A DNA stretch of 64,000 bases from Branchipolynoe longqiensis (GCA_030323885.1 CM059198.1:54858417-54922416), one strand, 5' to 3'. Shown: positions 43,280 through 54,804, counted from the first letter of the stretch. Notes: a model not told the origin generated them from the sequence alone. Numbers and translations are program-made.

Positions 43280-43455
43280 GCTGGTATCATGACACTGATA
43301 TCCCACTCAGTCACATTATCCTGATACTAGACACACCAGTCATTTCCCTATCCTATTATAGTATTAATGCTGAGTTCCTAGGCTAGGTAGTGACAAATAT
43401 ACATTTTGTAACTCATTAGTTTGGCTCAATTGGGTTTCGAACCGACATGGGATGA

Positions 43456-43702
43456 ACGATGACTGTTTAAATCCAAGAAAAATCTGATTTGTTAAGAGTC
43501 CACTGTGAACAACATGTGATGGTATTGGTCTCAGAGAGTATTATTAATTTATATTGAAGTAGGCTTGCCGAACCGGAAGAGAATGGTGGCCATTGGATTC
43601 TCACCATTCAACATTGAAAGTCTGCCATTTATATTCAGCTGGGAATTTCACTACATCATTTGTAAAGTGGTCACGTCCAATTGCCGTCTTAATCTCTACA
43701 TA
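43456..43702. other. Unassigned
   Basis: No gene or repeat boundary is recognised. Confidence 0.4.
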
Positions 43703-44180
43703 AGCCGTGTTCACACCCACAACTTTAGGCCGACTTAGATGAAGCGAATTAGATGAAGCAAACTAGTGTCGTGTCCACATACAGAGCGGTTTAAGGCGGA
43801 AATCGATATCTGCGCATGAGCAAGTCCATACTAACCAGCGCCAGTTTTGGTTAGTCGACGTCTCCACGAGAGAGGGTGGGTTCGACCTAGATATGTATGG
43901 ACTGAATCGTATTGGTTTGGAACGGTCAAAACTTCTGCTGGGCAGTGAAAACCTAAAAATAAATGATGAAAAAAATATCTGTGCACAGCTAGCAGGTTCA
44001 AATAACAAATTTACCGGAAAGTCAACAAACTCAGGTCTCGACTGTGACGTCCTTAATCCGCCTGATCTAATCCGCTATCGTCCACACAGGCACTATGGGC
44101 CGACTTAAGCTAGTTCGCTTCATATAACCTACCTCGCGAAGCGGTTTACTTGAAGCGAATTAGATGAGGCGAACACGGCT
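43703..44180. mobile_element. MITE-like element WA-7 (gaagcgaattagatga words)
   Basis: Ends 'agccgtgttcacac' and the inverse of 'gcgaacacggct', TA adjacent. Related to WA-6 but with interior words 'gatgaagcgaattagatgaa' and 'ggcgga'. The middle (43800-44060) is not word-like. Confidence 0.8.
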
Positions 44181-44366
44181 ATAGACTGGTTGGCTCAGTG
44201 TCAGGATAATGTAACTGAGTGGGATATCAGGTCATGGTGCTGGTGGCCTGGTCTTCCAGTGGGGCAGCACTATAAAGTCGCCATGAGTGCGCACTGTCAC
44301 AAGTCAGTACCCATTCTGATATGACCTTAGATGTTGCTAGGACGTAAATCCCAAACAAACAAACAG
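44181..44366 (+). repeat. SINE A, head missing
   Basis: 'gactggttggctcagtgtca' to 'gctaggacgtaaatcccaaac'. It abuts the WA-7 right end. Confidence 0.85.
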
Positions 44367-44413
44367 GCTCTCCCTCTGTCAATCTCCAAACACATACTTG
44401 GTTATATAAATAG

Positions 44414-44478
44414 AGTGCACACTGTCACAAGTTGTTACACATGTTCTCATGACGTAAAACTCCAACAACCAACAAATC
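44414..44478 (+). repeat. SINE A 3' fragment
   Basis: 'gtgcacactgtcacaagttg' joined to 'gacgtaaaactccaacaacc', with the middle deleted. Confidence 0.7.
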
Positions 44479-44527
44479 ATGCTTATAAAACCTCCTAATA
44501 GTAATAGCACGTGTATACTTTCAATCT

Positions 44528-44591
44528 AAGTAGTTCCATCCTGATATGACCTTAGATGTTACCAGGACGTAAAACTCCAACAACCAACCAA
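44528..44591 (+). repeat. SINE A 3' tail fragment
   Basis: 'ccatcctgatatgacctta' to 'gacgtaaaactccaacaacc'. Confidence 0.75.
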
Positions 44592-44782
44592 TCTAATTCT
44601 AAGTAGGCATAGACGTCAGAGCGATGATTGGCAGGTCAGTCGACAGAGCAACCACCTCGACTCTCATTCAATGGACAAGTCGGTCAGTTTGCCAATTAGT
44701 GCTCTGACCCGCCACCACCTGGTTGGGACAAGTGACCTAATGGACGGGGTCACGTGGGTGCCACTGCTCGGGATCGGTGGGT

Positions 44783-44910
44783 GGTTGGTGGGTGGAGTTT
44801 TACGTCCTGCCAGTGGGGCAGCACTATAAAGTCACCATGAGTGCGCACTGTCACAAGTTGGTATCCGTCCTGATATGACCCTAGATGTTGTCAGGACGTA
44901 AAACAACAAC
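44783..44910. repeat. Head-to-head SINE A 3' ends
   Basis: A short minus-strand end ('gtggagttttacgtcctg') joins directly to a plus-strand body ('ccagtggggcagcactataa') ending 'gtcaggacgtaaaacaacaac'. Confidence 0.75.
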
Positions 44911-44991
44911 TATCTGTTACAGTATTATCTTTAACTTTAAGGAGAACTGCCTGCAGGTCGATCACAATCAGATTAAGTCACATTAAAATCT

Positions 44992-45046
44992 GTTTGTTTG
45001 TTGGAGTTTACGGCCTGGCCACATATAAGGTCATATCAGGAGGGCA
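44992..45046 (-). repeat. SINE A 3' tail fragment
   Basis: 'gtttgtttgttggagtttac' region to 'aaggtcatatcagg'. Confidence 0.75.
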
Positions 45047-45082
45047 ATCCTATTAAAAGCTCCAATCACACCTTTCTGCAAT

Positions 45083-45233
45083 CTGCTGGTTAGCTCAGTA
45101 TCAGGATAACGTGACTGAGTGGGATATTGGGTCATGGTGCTGGTGGCCTGATTTCCCAGAGGGGTAGCACTATAAAGTCACCATGAGTGTGCACTGTCAC
45201 AAGTCGGTACTCATCCTGATATCACCTTAGATG
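45083..45233 (+). repeat. SINE A, head missing
   Basis: 'ctgctggttagctcagtatc' to 'gatatcaccttagatgtg'. The last bases are lost. Confidence 0.8.
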
Positions 45234-45400
45234 TGAAAGGAAAGTGAAATTGAACCCGCCGTCAATTTAGAACCGAAATATCATTTTAAACTCGTCGTAG
45301 TCTAACCATATAGCATTACTAACCGTATAGTGTCGATAACCGCCATGGTCACCAGTTTTGTAGAATGGCTAAAGCTCAAATCTGTGGTCGTGTAGGTTTT

Positions 45401-45885
45401 GATTGATTGATTGGTAGTTGCTTTATGCCGTGTCGGCAGCATAGGCCATATTCACGACGAGAAATGTTTGTTTTTTGTTCAAACCATCGCTTTTACATGT
45501 AAAAGCAGACAATCAATTATGTGCCAATAGACACTCATTAAATTAGAAAGCTCACAATCATATATTTGTGGTCAAGGGAAACAAATTCCCATAGAAAAAG
45601 AAAAGTTTGATTAATAATTGATAGAATCTATTTAGTAAACTATATGAGGTGGTATAGTCCAGCTGCCCTCAAAAAGGCTAAAATGTTTTCCTGTTTTACC
45701 TTAGTAAAAAGGTCATGCATACTGTCTGCAGTGTATAACTGTTGGCACAGGGCCAAAACATCAACACAACTTAGTAAAATGTGTTTGAGTGTCAGCAGGG
45801 ACTGACACCCAATACATTCAGGGGGAGGTTCCCCCTTGAGCAGAAAAGCATATGTAAGCCACAAGTGGCCAATACGGCAGCGACC
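45401..45885 (-). mobile_element. LINE 3' end with C-terminal coding remnant
   Basis: On the minus strand a 74-residue frame (45864-45640) reads 'FLLKGEPPPECIGCQ', 'LTLKHILLSC' and 'FLRAAGLYHLI'. This is the Cys-Cys...His-Cys-like C-terminus familiar from LINE proteins of the RNase H-bearing/Jockey-I type group. A ~240-base 3' UTR and a (CAAT)n tail (45401-45415) follow. It has the same 3' end as 5995-6388. The exact clade cannot be decided from this piece. Confidence 0.75.
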
Positions 45886-45902
45886 TTAGAGGAACTTACG
45901 GC

Positions 45903-45952
45903 AGCGACCTTAGATGTTGCCAGGACGTAAAACTCCAACAACTAACCAACCA
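45903..45952 (+). repeat. SINE A 3' tail fragment
   Basis: 'gcgaccttagatgttgccag' to 'gacgtaaaactccaacaac'. 'ttacggcagcgacctta' repeats the end of the neighbouring LINE and may be a target duplication. Confidence 0.7.
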
Positions 45953-46004
45953 ACCTTCATGCAATGTGGACTGAAATCAATCGTTGCCTCAAATCACTCG
46001 TTGC

Positions 46005-46861
46005 TAAAGGCCCTGTCACACTACGACGTATGGCGGCGGCGTGTGCGTAACGTGTCGAAATAATTTGAAAATCAAAATAGGTCGAAATACGGCAAACTTT
46101 TTGCATCGCGGGTGATCTCAGCAATGTATGAAGTGTATGCGCAGCGTATGCCTGGCGTATGCCTACCGTATTCCTAGCATATGGCGACGTATGCAAAGCG
46201 TATGACGACGTATACTCGGTGTAATGCCGACGTATGGATGGCCACCGTGTGCTTAGTGTAGCAGCGTATGAGTAGCGTATGAGTAGCGTATTCAAAACGT
46301 ATGCAGAGCGTATGATGACATATGCTATCGCCGTTAGGCCACGCCCCCGATCACTCCTCCCCGAGGACTATCAGAAGAAGCCTGGTGGTGCCTTTACATA
46401 CTGAGAGGCAACACGCTGGGCATACGCTCGACGTACACTCGGAATACGCTAGGGTACTCCAGCACACGCTAGGGGCACGCTCGCACACATTACCGGTATG
46501 TTAGGCTACGCTATATACGCCAGAGATACGCGGAGGGCGCCGGTTCAATGTATAGCTAACCTATGCCGACCTACCCCTAATGTGTGCATAACGTATGCCA
46601 ACGTACGCCCAGCATACACCCAGCATATGAGAACCGTATGAGCCACACGCCGACATAGGTTGAACATTTTGAACATGCACAACATTTTTTTGTGGATTGA
46701 CCTACACCGACCTACGCTGACCTATGACGCCATATGCAAAGTGTACTCGATGTATGCCCAACCTATGCATAACCTATGACGTCGTATGCCGACGTCTTGG
46801 TCGAAAATCGCATACGTCGGCATACGCTAACGATATACGTCGTAGTGTCACAGCCCCTTAA
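46005..46861. mobile_element. MITE-like element WA-1, copy 2
   Basis: Ends 'aaaggccctgtcacactacg' and the inverse of 'cgtagtgtcacagcccctta'. The interior is full of 'gcgtatg / catacgc' words (e.g. 'gcgtatgagtagcgtatgag'). Word arrangement differs from copy 1, and only the termini and word type are conserved. Confidence 0.9.
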
Positions 46862-46979
46862 GTTATAACCCTGCATTGTGTTATTCAGCTGTAGGTGGAC
46901 AATAATATCCACACCTTTTAGGGCGGGGGGGGGGGGAGATTTTCAAACTCTGGTGTTGACATCATCAGTTGATGGATTT

Positions 46980-47340
46980 TTGTTTGTTTGTTGTTGTTTT
47001 ATGTCCTAGCAAACATCTAAGGTCATATCAGGACGGGTACCGACTTGTGACAGTGCACACTCATGGCGACTTTATAATGCTGCCCCACTGGGAGACCAGG
47101 CTGCCAGCACCATGACCTGATATCCCACTCAGTCACATTATCCTGACACTGAGTCAACCAGTCCTTGCCCTATCCTAGTAATGCCGAGCACCAGGCTAGG
47201 AAGCGACAAGTATCAATTTTTAAGTCATTGGTTTGACTTGACCAGGATTCAAACTCACAAGCTCATGATTCCGGATCCCCCGATCTCCCAAAACAGGAGA
47301 CGAATGCTCAACTCATTCGGCCACCCAGTCTGGTCTCAGG
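46980..47340 (-). repeat. SINE A, full length
   Basis: (GTTT)n tail through body to head 'actcattcggccacccagtc'. It contains an extended anticodon-loop region ('gatctcccaaaacaggagac'). Confidence 0.9.
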
Positions 47341-47412
47341 TGATGGATGGATGGTAATGTTGTTGGTAGTTGTAGTGTAAAAGTAACGTTTTAGTCCGGA
47401 CGTTAACAGTGT

Positions 47413-47555
47413 ATAGCCCAATGGTTTGAGTTTCTAAATTTTTGTTTTAGATAAATATATTCAATTGATCAACGTGATCTCTATTGCTTTAGTTTGAAGT
47501 AACTCTTACTGTCGCGTAGTCCGATAAATGACAGAAACTCATTGGACTATGCAAG
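47413..47555. mobile_element. MITE D fragment, rearranged
   Basis: 'gataaatatattcaattgatc' region and 'tttagtttgaagtaact' of MITE D are followed directly by the opposite terminus ('attggactatgcaa'), with the centre deleted. Confidence 0.65.
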
Positions 47556-47891
47556 CAGTGACTGGTGTTATGTATACTTTGGGTCAAAGGTCATGCACAG
47601 GTCATGACCGATACATGCTGGGAGAACGTTCCTAATAGACTACATCACCGTTCCAGCGGTGCGGTGCATTGTGGGATGCATCAGAGCAAATCATACCCGC
47701 GAGAAGCACATGGTTAATGCTAATACACTGGGTGCAGCTATGAAATGTGCTAGTTTCAGCTCATCTCAGCTCTTGTTTGAAACATAGAATACCAACTAAA
47801 AAAATATATATAATAAATTTAGATATTAATCTTTTATCCAGCATTGCATTTACATCAATATAACCAGCACATCTTATGCCATGTGCATATA

Positions 47892-48454
47892 AGCCGTGTT
47901 TACACGGGCGAGTTAAGTCGCTTCATATAAATCGCCTTGCCTAGTTTGCCCCAGATTTGCCGTGTAAACACGACTCTGAGGCGGATTAGGGCTGATTCGC
48001 TTCATATGATTCACTTTATGTAAACCACCTTGCCAGGTGGTTTATATGAAGCGATTCAGCTGGTTCCCGGTCGCCTATAGTGTCAAATAGCGGTGCTCGC
48101 TGGCTACAGGCTCAGCTGTAACTAATCGCTGGTGCCCGGCAGTGTTAGGGATCAATTAGGCTGAAATCTATTGAATGCGATCATATTTAACAGAATTACA
48201 TACTCAAATAATAAAATTTAATTAAATTAACCTTAAATTCCAAGCGATATTAACGTAGCAGCTACATCGGCGTCGAATCGACGAGTGTAAACTAAACAAA
48301 TAGCAGTGCTCACCGGCTACAAGCGCACCACTAAGGCTGCTGGTTCCCGGTCGCCGACAGACTTTCAAACTCGCTCGTGTAAACGCGCCACTAATTCGCT
48401 TCATATGAATCGATTTGCCTAATTCACTTCACAATTGTCCGTGTAAACACGGCT
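47892..48454. mobile_element. MITE-like element WA-6, copy 2
   Basis: 563 bases; ends 'agccgtgtttacacggg' and inverse 'ccgtgtaaacacggct'. Clearly collinear with 41900-42463, TA-flanked. Confidence 0.9.
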
Positions 48455-49175
48455 TTAGATTTAGACAAATCTAGGCACTCAGACTAGTGTTAGAGCCATA
48501 GCCAGAGTCAGTTTTATTTATTTTATTCATGTTTTTATTTATATTCTATGGTTAATGACATATGTAGAAATAGAAAATGAGTAGGGTTAATCAGATATTG
48601 GTTATATATTTCTTTGAAACAAGTTTTTGTTGCCATATTTGACAGTTTAATATTTAGAACAAGAATTACTTCTGGCTAATCAATGGTGATGTAAACAGCC
48701 TGTAAAGTGACTGAAATTGTATGTTTCTTAGCTCAAAATGCTTAATTATGGAGAGTTGTGTCTTAAACATATTCATTATATTATTATATTGCATCTTTCT
48801 GTCCATGTTTATGCAAAATTGTTATGTATTTCTATTTATTTTGAATAAAATGCCAGTTTTGCCCTACACGTATCAGCAAACTCAATGGGCGTACGCCTTT
48901 GCTTTGCTCCCAACGCCGTTTTCAGCACATGCACAGTCGGAACCATGATGTAGTCTATTAAGGCAGTTACATTATATAGCTCACGGTGTTCACACGTCTA
49001 TTACAACAGGTTATACAAAATTGACCTAGTATATCCTTCCATGTAGCAACAAATGCTTACTATACTATACTTACTTACTGCACATAATTGAAGTTGGATA
49101 TGTAGAAATCAAATCTAGATAAGTTTTTTTTTTTTATATAATTGATGCCTTCAACAGACTGAACTTTTAAACTTG
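48455..49175. other. Unassigned AT-rich DNA
   Basis: No gene or known repeat is recognised. Confidence 0.4.
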
Positions 49176-49184
49176 CATAAGCCT

Positions 49185-49602
49185 TAGATAAAAGATTCAC
49201 CCGATACTTGTAGTACACGGGTGAACGACAACGTAGTCTAAATACGGGCGAAAATAGCGTTAGTATGGAACAACAAATAGGATGCTTGGCACCAGTGTCA
49301 AATGGTTACTTATATCAGCACAGAGTTGGTGAAATGGGAGAGAATGCAAAAAGACAAGATGGCGGCCAGAGAACGGTGTCAATTTCACTTTTAAATTGCA
49401 TTAAAGTATATGTTTTATTATATTTTCCAACTCAAAAGTAGCGGGTAAACATGAAGACATATACAAATAATAAATGTTGCTTCTTAGATTGTGAAATTAG
49501 GCTCTCATAAAGACTCAATTCATTAGCACGATTCTTCGACCGTTTTTATATAAGGCTGGTTTTCACCCCTGTACTGGAAGTACGGGGTGAATCTTTTATC
49601 TA
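49185..49602. mobile_element. MULE-like MITE E, copy 3, with perfect 9-bp target duplication
   Basis: 418 bases with ends 'tagataaaagattcaccc' and inverse. 'cataagcct' flanks it exactly at 49176-49184 and 49603-49611. This fixes the element ends for the family. Confidence 0.92.
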
Positions 49603-49716
49603 CATAAGCCTATGCTACTCTTTAGTTTTCCTAAATTTGATCCTGCATATGCAACATATCTTGTTATCATTGTCTATGCAGCAATACATATTTAATGAGT
49701 GCACCCGTATCTAAGT

Positions 49717-49860
49717 CAATTTAATAGAACCTGTCACTGCTGAAATTCATACAAGCCTATGATGTCTGGCATTTTGGTATGAACAGAATTATTTTGCATG
49801 TTCTCACTTAGAATATTTCATTTAGTCATGTTTAATTAAAGTTATTCCAAACAAAAGCTT
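49717..49860. mobile_element. MITE D internal fragment
   Basis: 'aatttaatagaacctgtcac' and 'aaagttattccaaac' match inner parts of the other D copies. The termini are lost. Confidence 0.55.
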
Positions 49861-49869
49861 TTTGTTTCT

Positions 49870-50029
49870 TGTTGTTTTACGTCCTAGCAATATAGGCAAT
49901 ATTTACATCCTAGGTCATATCAGGATGATTACCGACTCATGGCGACTTGAGTGTGCACTGTCACATGTCGGTACTCGTCATGATATGACCTTAGATGTTG
50001 CCAGGATGTAAAACTCCAACAACCAACCA
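49870..50029. repeat. Head-to-head SINE A 3' ends
   Basis: Minus-strand 'cttgttgttttacgtcctag' to 'actcatggcgactt', immediately followed by plus-strand 'gagtgtgcactgtcacatgt' to 'gccaggatgtaaaactccaa'. Confidence 0.75.
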
Positions 50030-50127
50030 ACAGAGGAACTTTAAAAATCTGGTCACTTCAATTTCACTTTTATTTCTCGCACGACTCTTCACTGTATCTT
50101 AACCAACAAACTAGGCGCGTTAACTAC

Positions 50128-50244
50128 ATCGCCCATACAATACCATTGTCACTATTTAAAAAAACACTCCCTAAACCGACCATCTCCCTACATGGACCAT
50201 ATAAAGTCGGTCCCATGTTCGGTCGATTTAGAGAGGTTTTACTG
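50128..50244. mobile_element. pogo/Tc1-like MITE, right half
   Basis: 'cgcccatacaataccattgt' through 'gatttagagaggttttactg'. The left end is missing. Same family as 63544-63731. Confidence 0.75.
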
Positions 50245-50279
50245 TCCTACTAATATACATTTAATAGAGCATCCTCATG

Positions 50280-50628
50280 AGACGGGATGGCCGAATGAGT
50301 TGAGCGTCTGCCTCCTGTTTTGGGAGAACGGGGGATCTGAACCCAGGGGTTTGTTGGTTCAAACCGTGGTCGAGTCAAACCAATGACTTAAAAATGTATG
50401 CTTGTCACTTCCTAGCCTGGCGCTTGGCATTAATAGGATAGGGCAAGGACTGGTTATCTCAGTGTCAGGATAATATGACTGAGTGGGATATCAGGTCATA
50501 GTGCCAGCATACTGATTTCCCAGTGGGGCAGCACTATAAAGGTTGCCATGAGTGCGCATTGTCACAAGTCGGTACCCATTCTGATATGACCTTAGATGTT
50601 GCTAGGATGTAAAACAACAAACAAACAG
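50280..50628 (+). repeat. SINE A, full length
   Basis: Head 'gacgggatggccgaatgagt', a duplicated B-box region ('gaacccaggg' and 'ggttcaaaccgtgg'), full body, tail 'gctaggatgtaaaacaac'. Confidence 0.9.
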
Positions 50629-50792
50629 TGTCAGTATAAAGTGACTGAGTAGGATATCAGGTCATGGTGCTGGTGGCATGGTCTCCCAGTGTGGCAGCAC
50701 TATAAAGTCGCCATGAGTGCACACTGTCACAAGTCGTTACCCATCCTGATATGACCTTAGATGTTGCTAGGACGTAAAATAATAAGAAACAA
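50629..50792 (+). repeat. SINE A, head missing
   Basis: 'cagtgtcagtataaagtgac' to 'gctaggacgtaaaataataag'. Directly follows the previous copy, suggesting tandem insertion into the tail. Confidence 0.85.
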
Positions 50793-50900
50793 AGCATCCT
50801 CATTAACATAATAACAAGGGAAATGTCACCCTCGGCTGTTAGTGTAACGTGGGTTGGGGAATGAGATCGATTGCCTTTCTCTATGAAATAGAACTGAACC

Positions 50901-51560
50901 ATGTTCAGACATCTGAAAACATTAGCATACAGCTATAGTCAAGACAATAAACTCCTAACAAAACCACAAAGGGCAACTAGAGCAAATAATGCGCCACTAC
51001 TAAAGCAGACCAGAAGCCAAATAAAAGCTCACGAGAGAAGCACGCTGGAAATGGCTACCAAGGTGTGGAATGCCCAAATAGTAAAGGAACGACAAATTCC
51101 TGACCTAAAAACATACAAAAAATATTCGTGCAAAATAAGGCTAGGAACCCCCAACTAAGCTGCACTGCAAAGGGGCAGGTGATATGTCACGGCCCACCAG
51201 CGAGACCCAATGAAAGGTAACCATGCCAAAAGCAGCCAGATAGCACACCACACAGCTACGTACAAGCATATGATATGTAAATAGGAGTAGACTAGTCCAG
51301 TAATAAGAGTAGAAAGAATAAAGCACATATATGCCAAGAAAATCCAAAAAAATTAACATAGACTACTAACCAGACCAACCAACTATCTATCTGCTACTGA
51401 AATACAGGCAATCAAATACCTTATCAGCAGCCACTGTGTGGTAAGATAATACCAACACTACAACTGGCCAGCATTGAAAACAAGCCTGAATACCCAGGCT
51501 TATATGCTATGGACAGTATAAATACAGCCTCAATAAAAAAAAAAATTAAAAAGACATATG
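50901..51560 (+). mobile_element. LINE 3' end with C-terminal coding remnant
   Basis: An 85-residue frame (50901-51158) reads 'QRATRANNAPLLKQTRS', 'AHERSTLEMATKVWNAQIV' and 'DLKTYKKYS'. This is the usual C-terminal pattern of LINE proteins (basic stretch, then W-N before the end). An untranslated 3' part and an A-rich tail at about 51533-51555 follow. 51360-51540 recurs inverted at 55797-55960. Confidence 0.6.
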
Positions 51561-51711
51561 GGTCATTAATTCTAGCGAAGGGCTATAAAGCTGCAGTTCA
51601 CTGCAATAGGCGTCCCCAACGAAAGTATCCCAAAGCCTATCTTCTCCATTAGAGAATTTGAACCCCTTTGACTTTGCTTTATAAAATATTCAATTCTATC
51701 TATCACTTTGA

Positions 51712-51987
51712 CCACACACGATGGCCGAATGAGTTGAGTGTCCGTCTCCCGTGTTGGTAGATCGTGGGATTCGAACCCATTGTCGAGTCAAAGCAATGAC
51801 TTAGAAATGTATACTTCCTAGCTAGGCATTATTAGGATAGGGCAAGGACTGGTTGGCTGGGATAATGTGACTGAGTGGGATATCAGGTTATGGTGCTGTT
51901 GGCCTGGTCTCCCAGTGGGGAAGCACTATAAAGTCACCATGAGTGCTAGATGTTGCCAGGACATAAAACTCCAACAACCAACCAACC
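51712..51987 (+). repeat. SINE A with internal deletions
   Basis: Head 'gatggccgaatgagttgagt', B-box 'gggattcgaaccc', shortened body, 3' end 'gatgttgccaggacataaaac'. Confidence 0.85.
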
Positions 51988-52226
51988 ATCGACAGTGGTA
52001 GGTCACGTCTACAGGTGGCTGAATAAACTGGGGACGACCCCTAGACTGAATCAGGCTATTACGTTTCATAGTTTCGCCCATAGGAGGACGAGTGGTCCAC
52101 CACTGCGAGGATTAGGGGTTTTACGACCTAGTACACTGCGAGGGCATCAGTAGCTTAAAGGGATACTTTAAAGTGTCCGCCTAAACTACTGGCATAACAA
52201 GATGAGAACCAACGATTGCGTGGGGT

Positions 52227-52990
52227 GAATTGGTGTTTACGCCCCAGCAACATATGGGGTCATATTAGGACAGTGCATACTCTTGATGGCTTTATACTGC
52301 TTCCCTACTGGGTGACCGGGATGCCGGTGTGGCAGGAAATCCACTCTTGGAAATTGCACACCCTGAGGTTTGCGATTTACTAGGAAATCACAAACCATCC
52401 CTCGAAATCACAAACCCCCCATGCTTTGTAGCATTTATCACCCCACATGCGCACATGCGCTGAAAACGGTAATGATACAAATAGTTGTACTGGCTTTTCT
52501 TAATGATATAGTCTAGTATCTTTGACACAAAATGACCTCTTCCCCTATCCTTCTTGTGAGTGATCACAGTGAATATGGCCCTTGCTGTGACAGGCATGAC
52601 ATTAAAAATAATCAATTAATCCATCTTCTGAGGGATCCCCCTCATATAAAAATATATGTAGCTTAATCATGCTTACATAAATACAATTTTTACAATAGAC
52701 CAGTTCATAATTCCAGCATCACAGTGCATTGTGGGAATTTTAAAAGCAAAAGAAACCTGCACAACGCACATGTGCTTGCTTTAAGACTGCCAAACATGGG
52801 GGGTTTGCGATGTCCAGGAGGGATATGTGACTTCCTAGGAAATCGCAAACACCCCATGCCCATATATGGTATGGGAGTTTGCGATTTCCTAAGAAATCAC
52901 AAGTGGAGGTTTGCAATTTACAGGGTTTGCGATTTCCTGCTACACCGGCACTATGATCCAATATGACTGTGGTGTAATGACCGGACAGCT
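52227..52990 (-). repeat. SINE A split by MITE F
   Basis: 52227-52327 ('acgccccagcaacatatggg' ... 'ggtgaccgggatgccgg') and 52945-52990 ('ccggcactatgatccaatat') are the two parts of a diverged SINE A. Confidence 0.65.
52328..52944. mobile_element. MITE F with word-repeat interior (tttgcgatttcc)
   Basis: Ends 'tgtggcaggaaatc' and the inverse of 'gatttcctgctaca', flanked by CCGG on each side (52324-52327 and 52945-52948). The words 'gtttgcgatttcctaggaaatc' region and 'gaaatcacaaacc' recur in both orientations near each end, as in the WA elements, but the terminal box is different. Confidence 0.75.
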
Positions 52991-53013
52991 AAGTGTACAT
53001 GACATTCGCTCGT

Positions 53014-53766
53014 AACGTAACATACTTATCCACCCCAGTGACACACGTTGTCGACAATGCTCTGACTAAAACCAACTTATAATCGTTCACCTTACTGTAT
53101 CTCGACAAGCACCAGTCAATGTAGGCAGGATATAAACAAGTCACGTAGCCAGGATTTGAACCCAATATAAACAAGTCATGTAGGCAGGATTTGTAGAACT
53201 CACATTATCTTAAGATGGAGACAACCAGTCTTTTTTGTTGTTCTTTTTTTGTTGTGATGGGTGTATTTATGCTGCCCATAACGGTTAAGTCTAATGACTT
53301 GTTTTCGCCGCTAGACACTAATAGTCTTGTGACTAGCCTTCTTTGTGTCACTTTCAGTTGTTGTATAGCTAACTACTGCATGCATTCTTTCTCTGTTTGT
53401 AAGCATTCTCCCAAATCCCCCAAACCTCTGTGAGTTTGTACGTTCTACATCAGATAATTGTTTCGTTACCAATAGTTAATTTCTCTGAATGTCTTCACCT
53501 TGCTGTGTTTGTTAGCATTAGGTTTTGATTTTAAGTTTAAAGTTTACCTTTTGTATGTAAAACTTTGCTTGAATTATCAGTGTATTTTCTATTTATTTAT
53601 TTATCTATCTTTCTTTTTCTTTTTTAATTCATTTTATTTCTTGTTGTCTCTATCAGTGCACCAAAGAGATACAGTAAGATGAATGATTACAAGTTGGTTT
53701 TAGTCAGAGCAGTGTTGACAACAACACGTGTTACTAGGGTGGAGAAGAATGTTACCCTAAGTTACT
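53014..53766. repeat. Inverted-repeat element with ~95-bp arms
   Basis: 53014-53106 and 53667-53766 are inverted at roughly 80% identity ('aagttggttttagtcagagc' in the right arm, its inverse in the left). The interior holds one stretch of the 'gtcacgtagccaggat' minisatellite (53112-53200) and T-rich DNA. A 72-residue hydrophobic frame at 53215-53433 is not convincing. Confidence 0.75.
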
Positions 53767-53926
53767 AGAAAATGTCATGTATGCTCAGCTGTCTGTTTAT
53801 CACACCACTGTCCCAGACAGCGCCACCGCTGGTCACCACCAAGCGCACCAACACCACCACTGCACCACCACCACCACCACCACCACACCATAAACGCAAG
53901 GACCACGACTTGACACATGGACTGTT

Positions 53927-54804
53927 TATACCACTCTCACACTACAACGTAACAGGCCAGTGAGTGGGAAATGTAAAAATTACTTTTTTACGTTGAGATA
54001 CGTCCAAATTCTCGCCGTTTCAGGGCCAAATTGGACGTGGGTGCAACATAGTGGACATAGGTGAAACATTGGTCCAACATAGTTGTAATGTGTCTCAACG
54101 AGTTAGAATGTAAAAAAAAGACCAAAAGTAAGGCTAACGAGCCTCCAGTGTGCACGGCATCAGCCTAGCGAAACCCTAGCAACTGCTTAGCGTAGGACTC
54201 GTGTAATTATGCCCGCCCTAACGTAGCTACGTGTGACTCTGGCGTAATTCGTAATGTGAGTCGACGTCAGGCCCACGAGTGAGCGCCATCAGTCTAACGA
54301 CAATCCAGCATGCTCAGCATAAGGACAGCCGGCAAAACGTTCACACAACATTCACAGTATGTTCGCTTACGTTCGAAGAACATTGGTGCATTTTACATAC
54401 TTTACGCGTGCGCCAGCCGTTCGCCAACTACATCGAATACATCAAGACACGTTGGACTTATGTTAAACTAACGTTAGACACACGTCAGAGACACATTAGA
54501 CCTACATCGAGATACATTAACACCACGTTTTCAGCGCGGGCTGCACGTTCCCCCCGGCTCTCCGTCAGTCTACAGTAAGTCGACGTAGCTCAATGTAGAC
54601 CGACTTAGCTCTAATGACCGTCTAACGTATCTCGACGTAAGCCTAACGTGAGCACAACGTAAGCCCAATGTAACCCAACGTAACCCAACATAACAGCCTT
54701 TACGTTGAGCTACGTCGTATCCTTGACGTATCCTTGACAAACGAGTAATGGTCAAATTTCACCTATGTCAGCTTATGTTACATCGTAGTGTGACAGGGCC
54801 TTTA
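53927..54804. mobile_element. MITE-like element WA-3 (aacgta words)
   Basis: Ends 'ccactctcacactacaacgt' and the inverse of 'acatcgtagtgtgacagggc', flanked by TA. The interior has 'acgttgagatacgtc', 'caacgtaac', 'gacgtaagcc' and 'tagctacgt' words in both orientations. Confidence 0.88.

Larger units (their letters stand above)
41807..43455 (-). repeat. Outer SINE A of a multi-level nest
   Basis: One SINE A is distributed over 41807-41899 (3' end), 42464-42518 (body) and 43280-43455 (body and head 'ttgggtttcgaaccgac'). Two different elements interrupt it, and the second is itself interrupted by a younger SINE A. Confidence 0.85.

Noticed and set aside
48721..48948. 75-residue hydrophobic frame
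   Set aside because: AT-rich low-complexity DNA, with no motif and no exon signals that I can defend.
53215..53433. Hydrophobic 72-residue frame starting METTSLFCC
   Set aside because: T-rich DNA inside an inverted-repeat element, with no family resemblance or support for a start.
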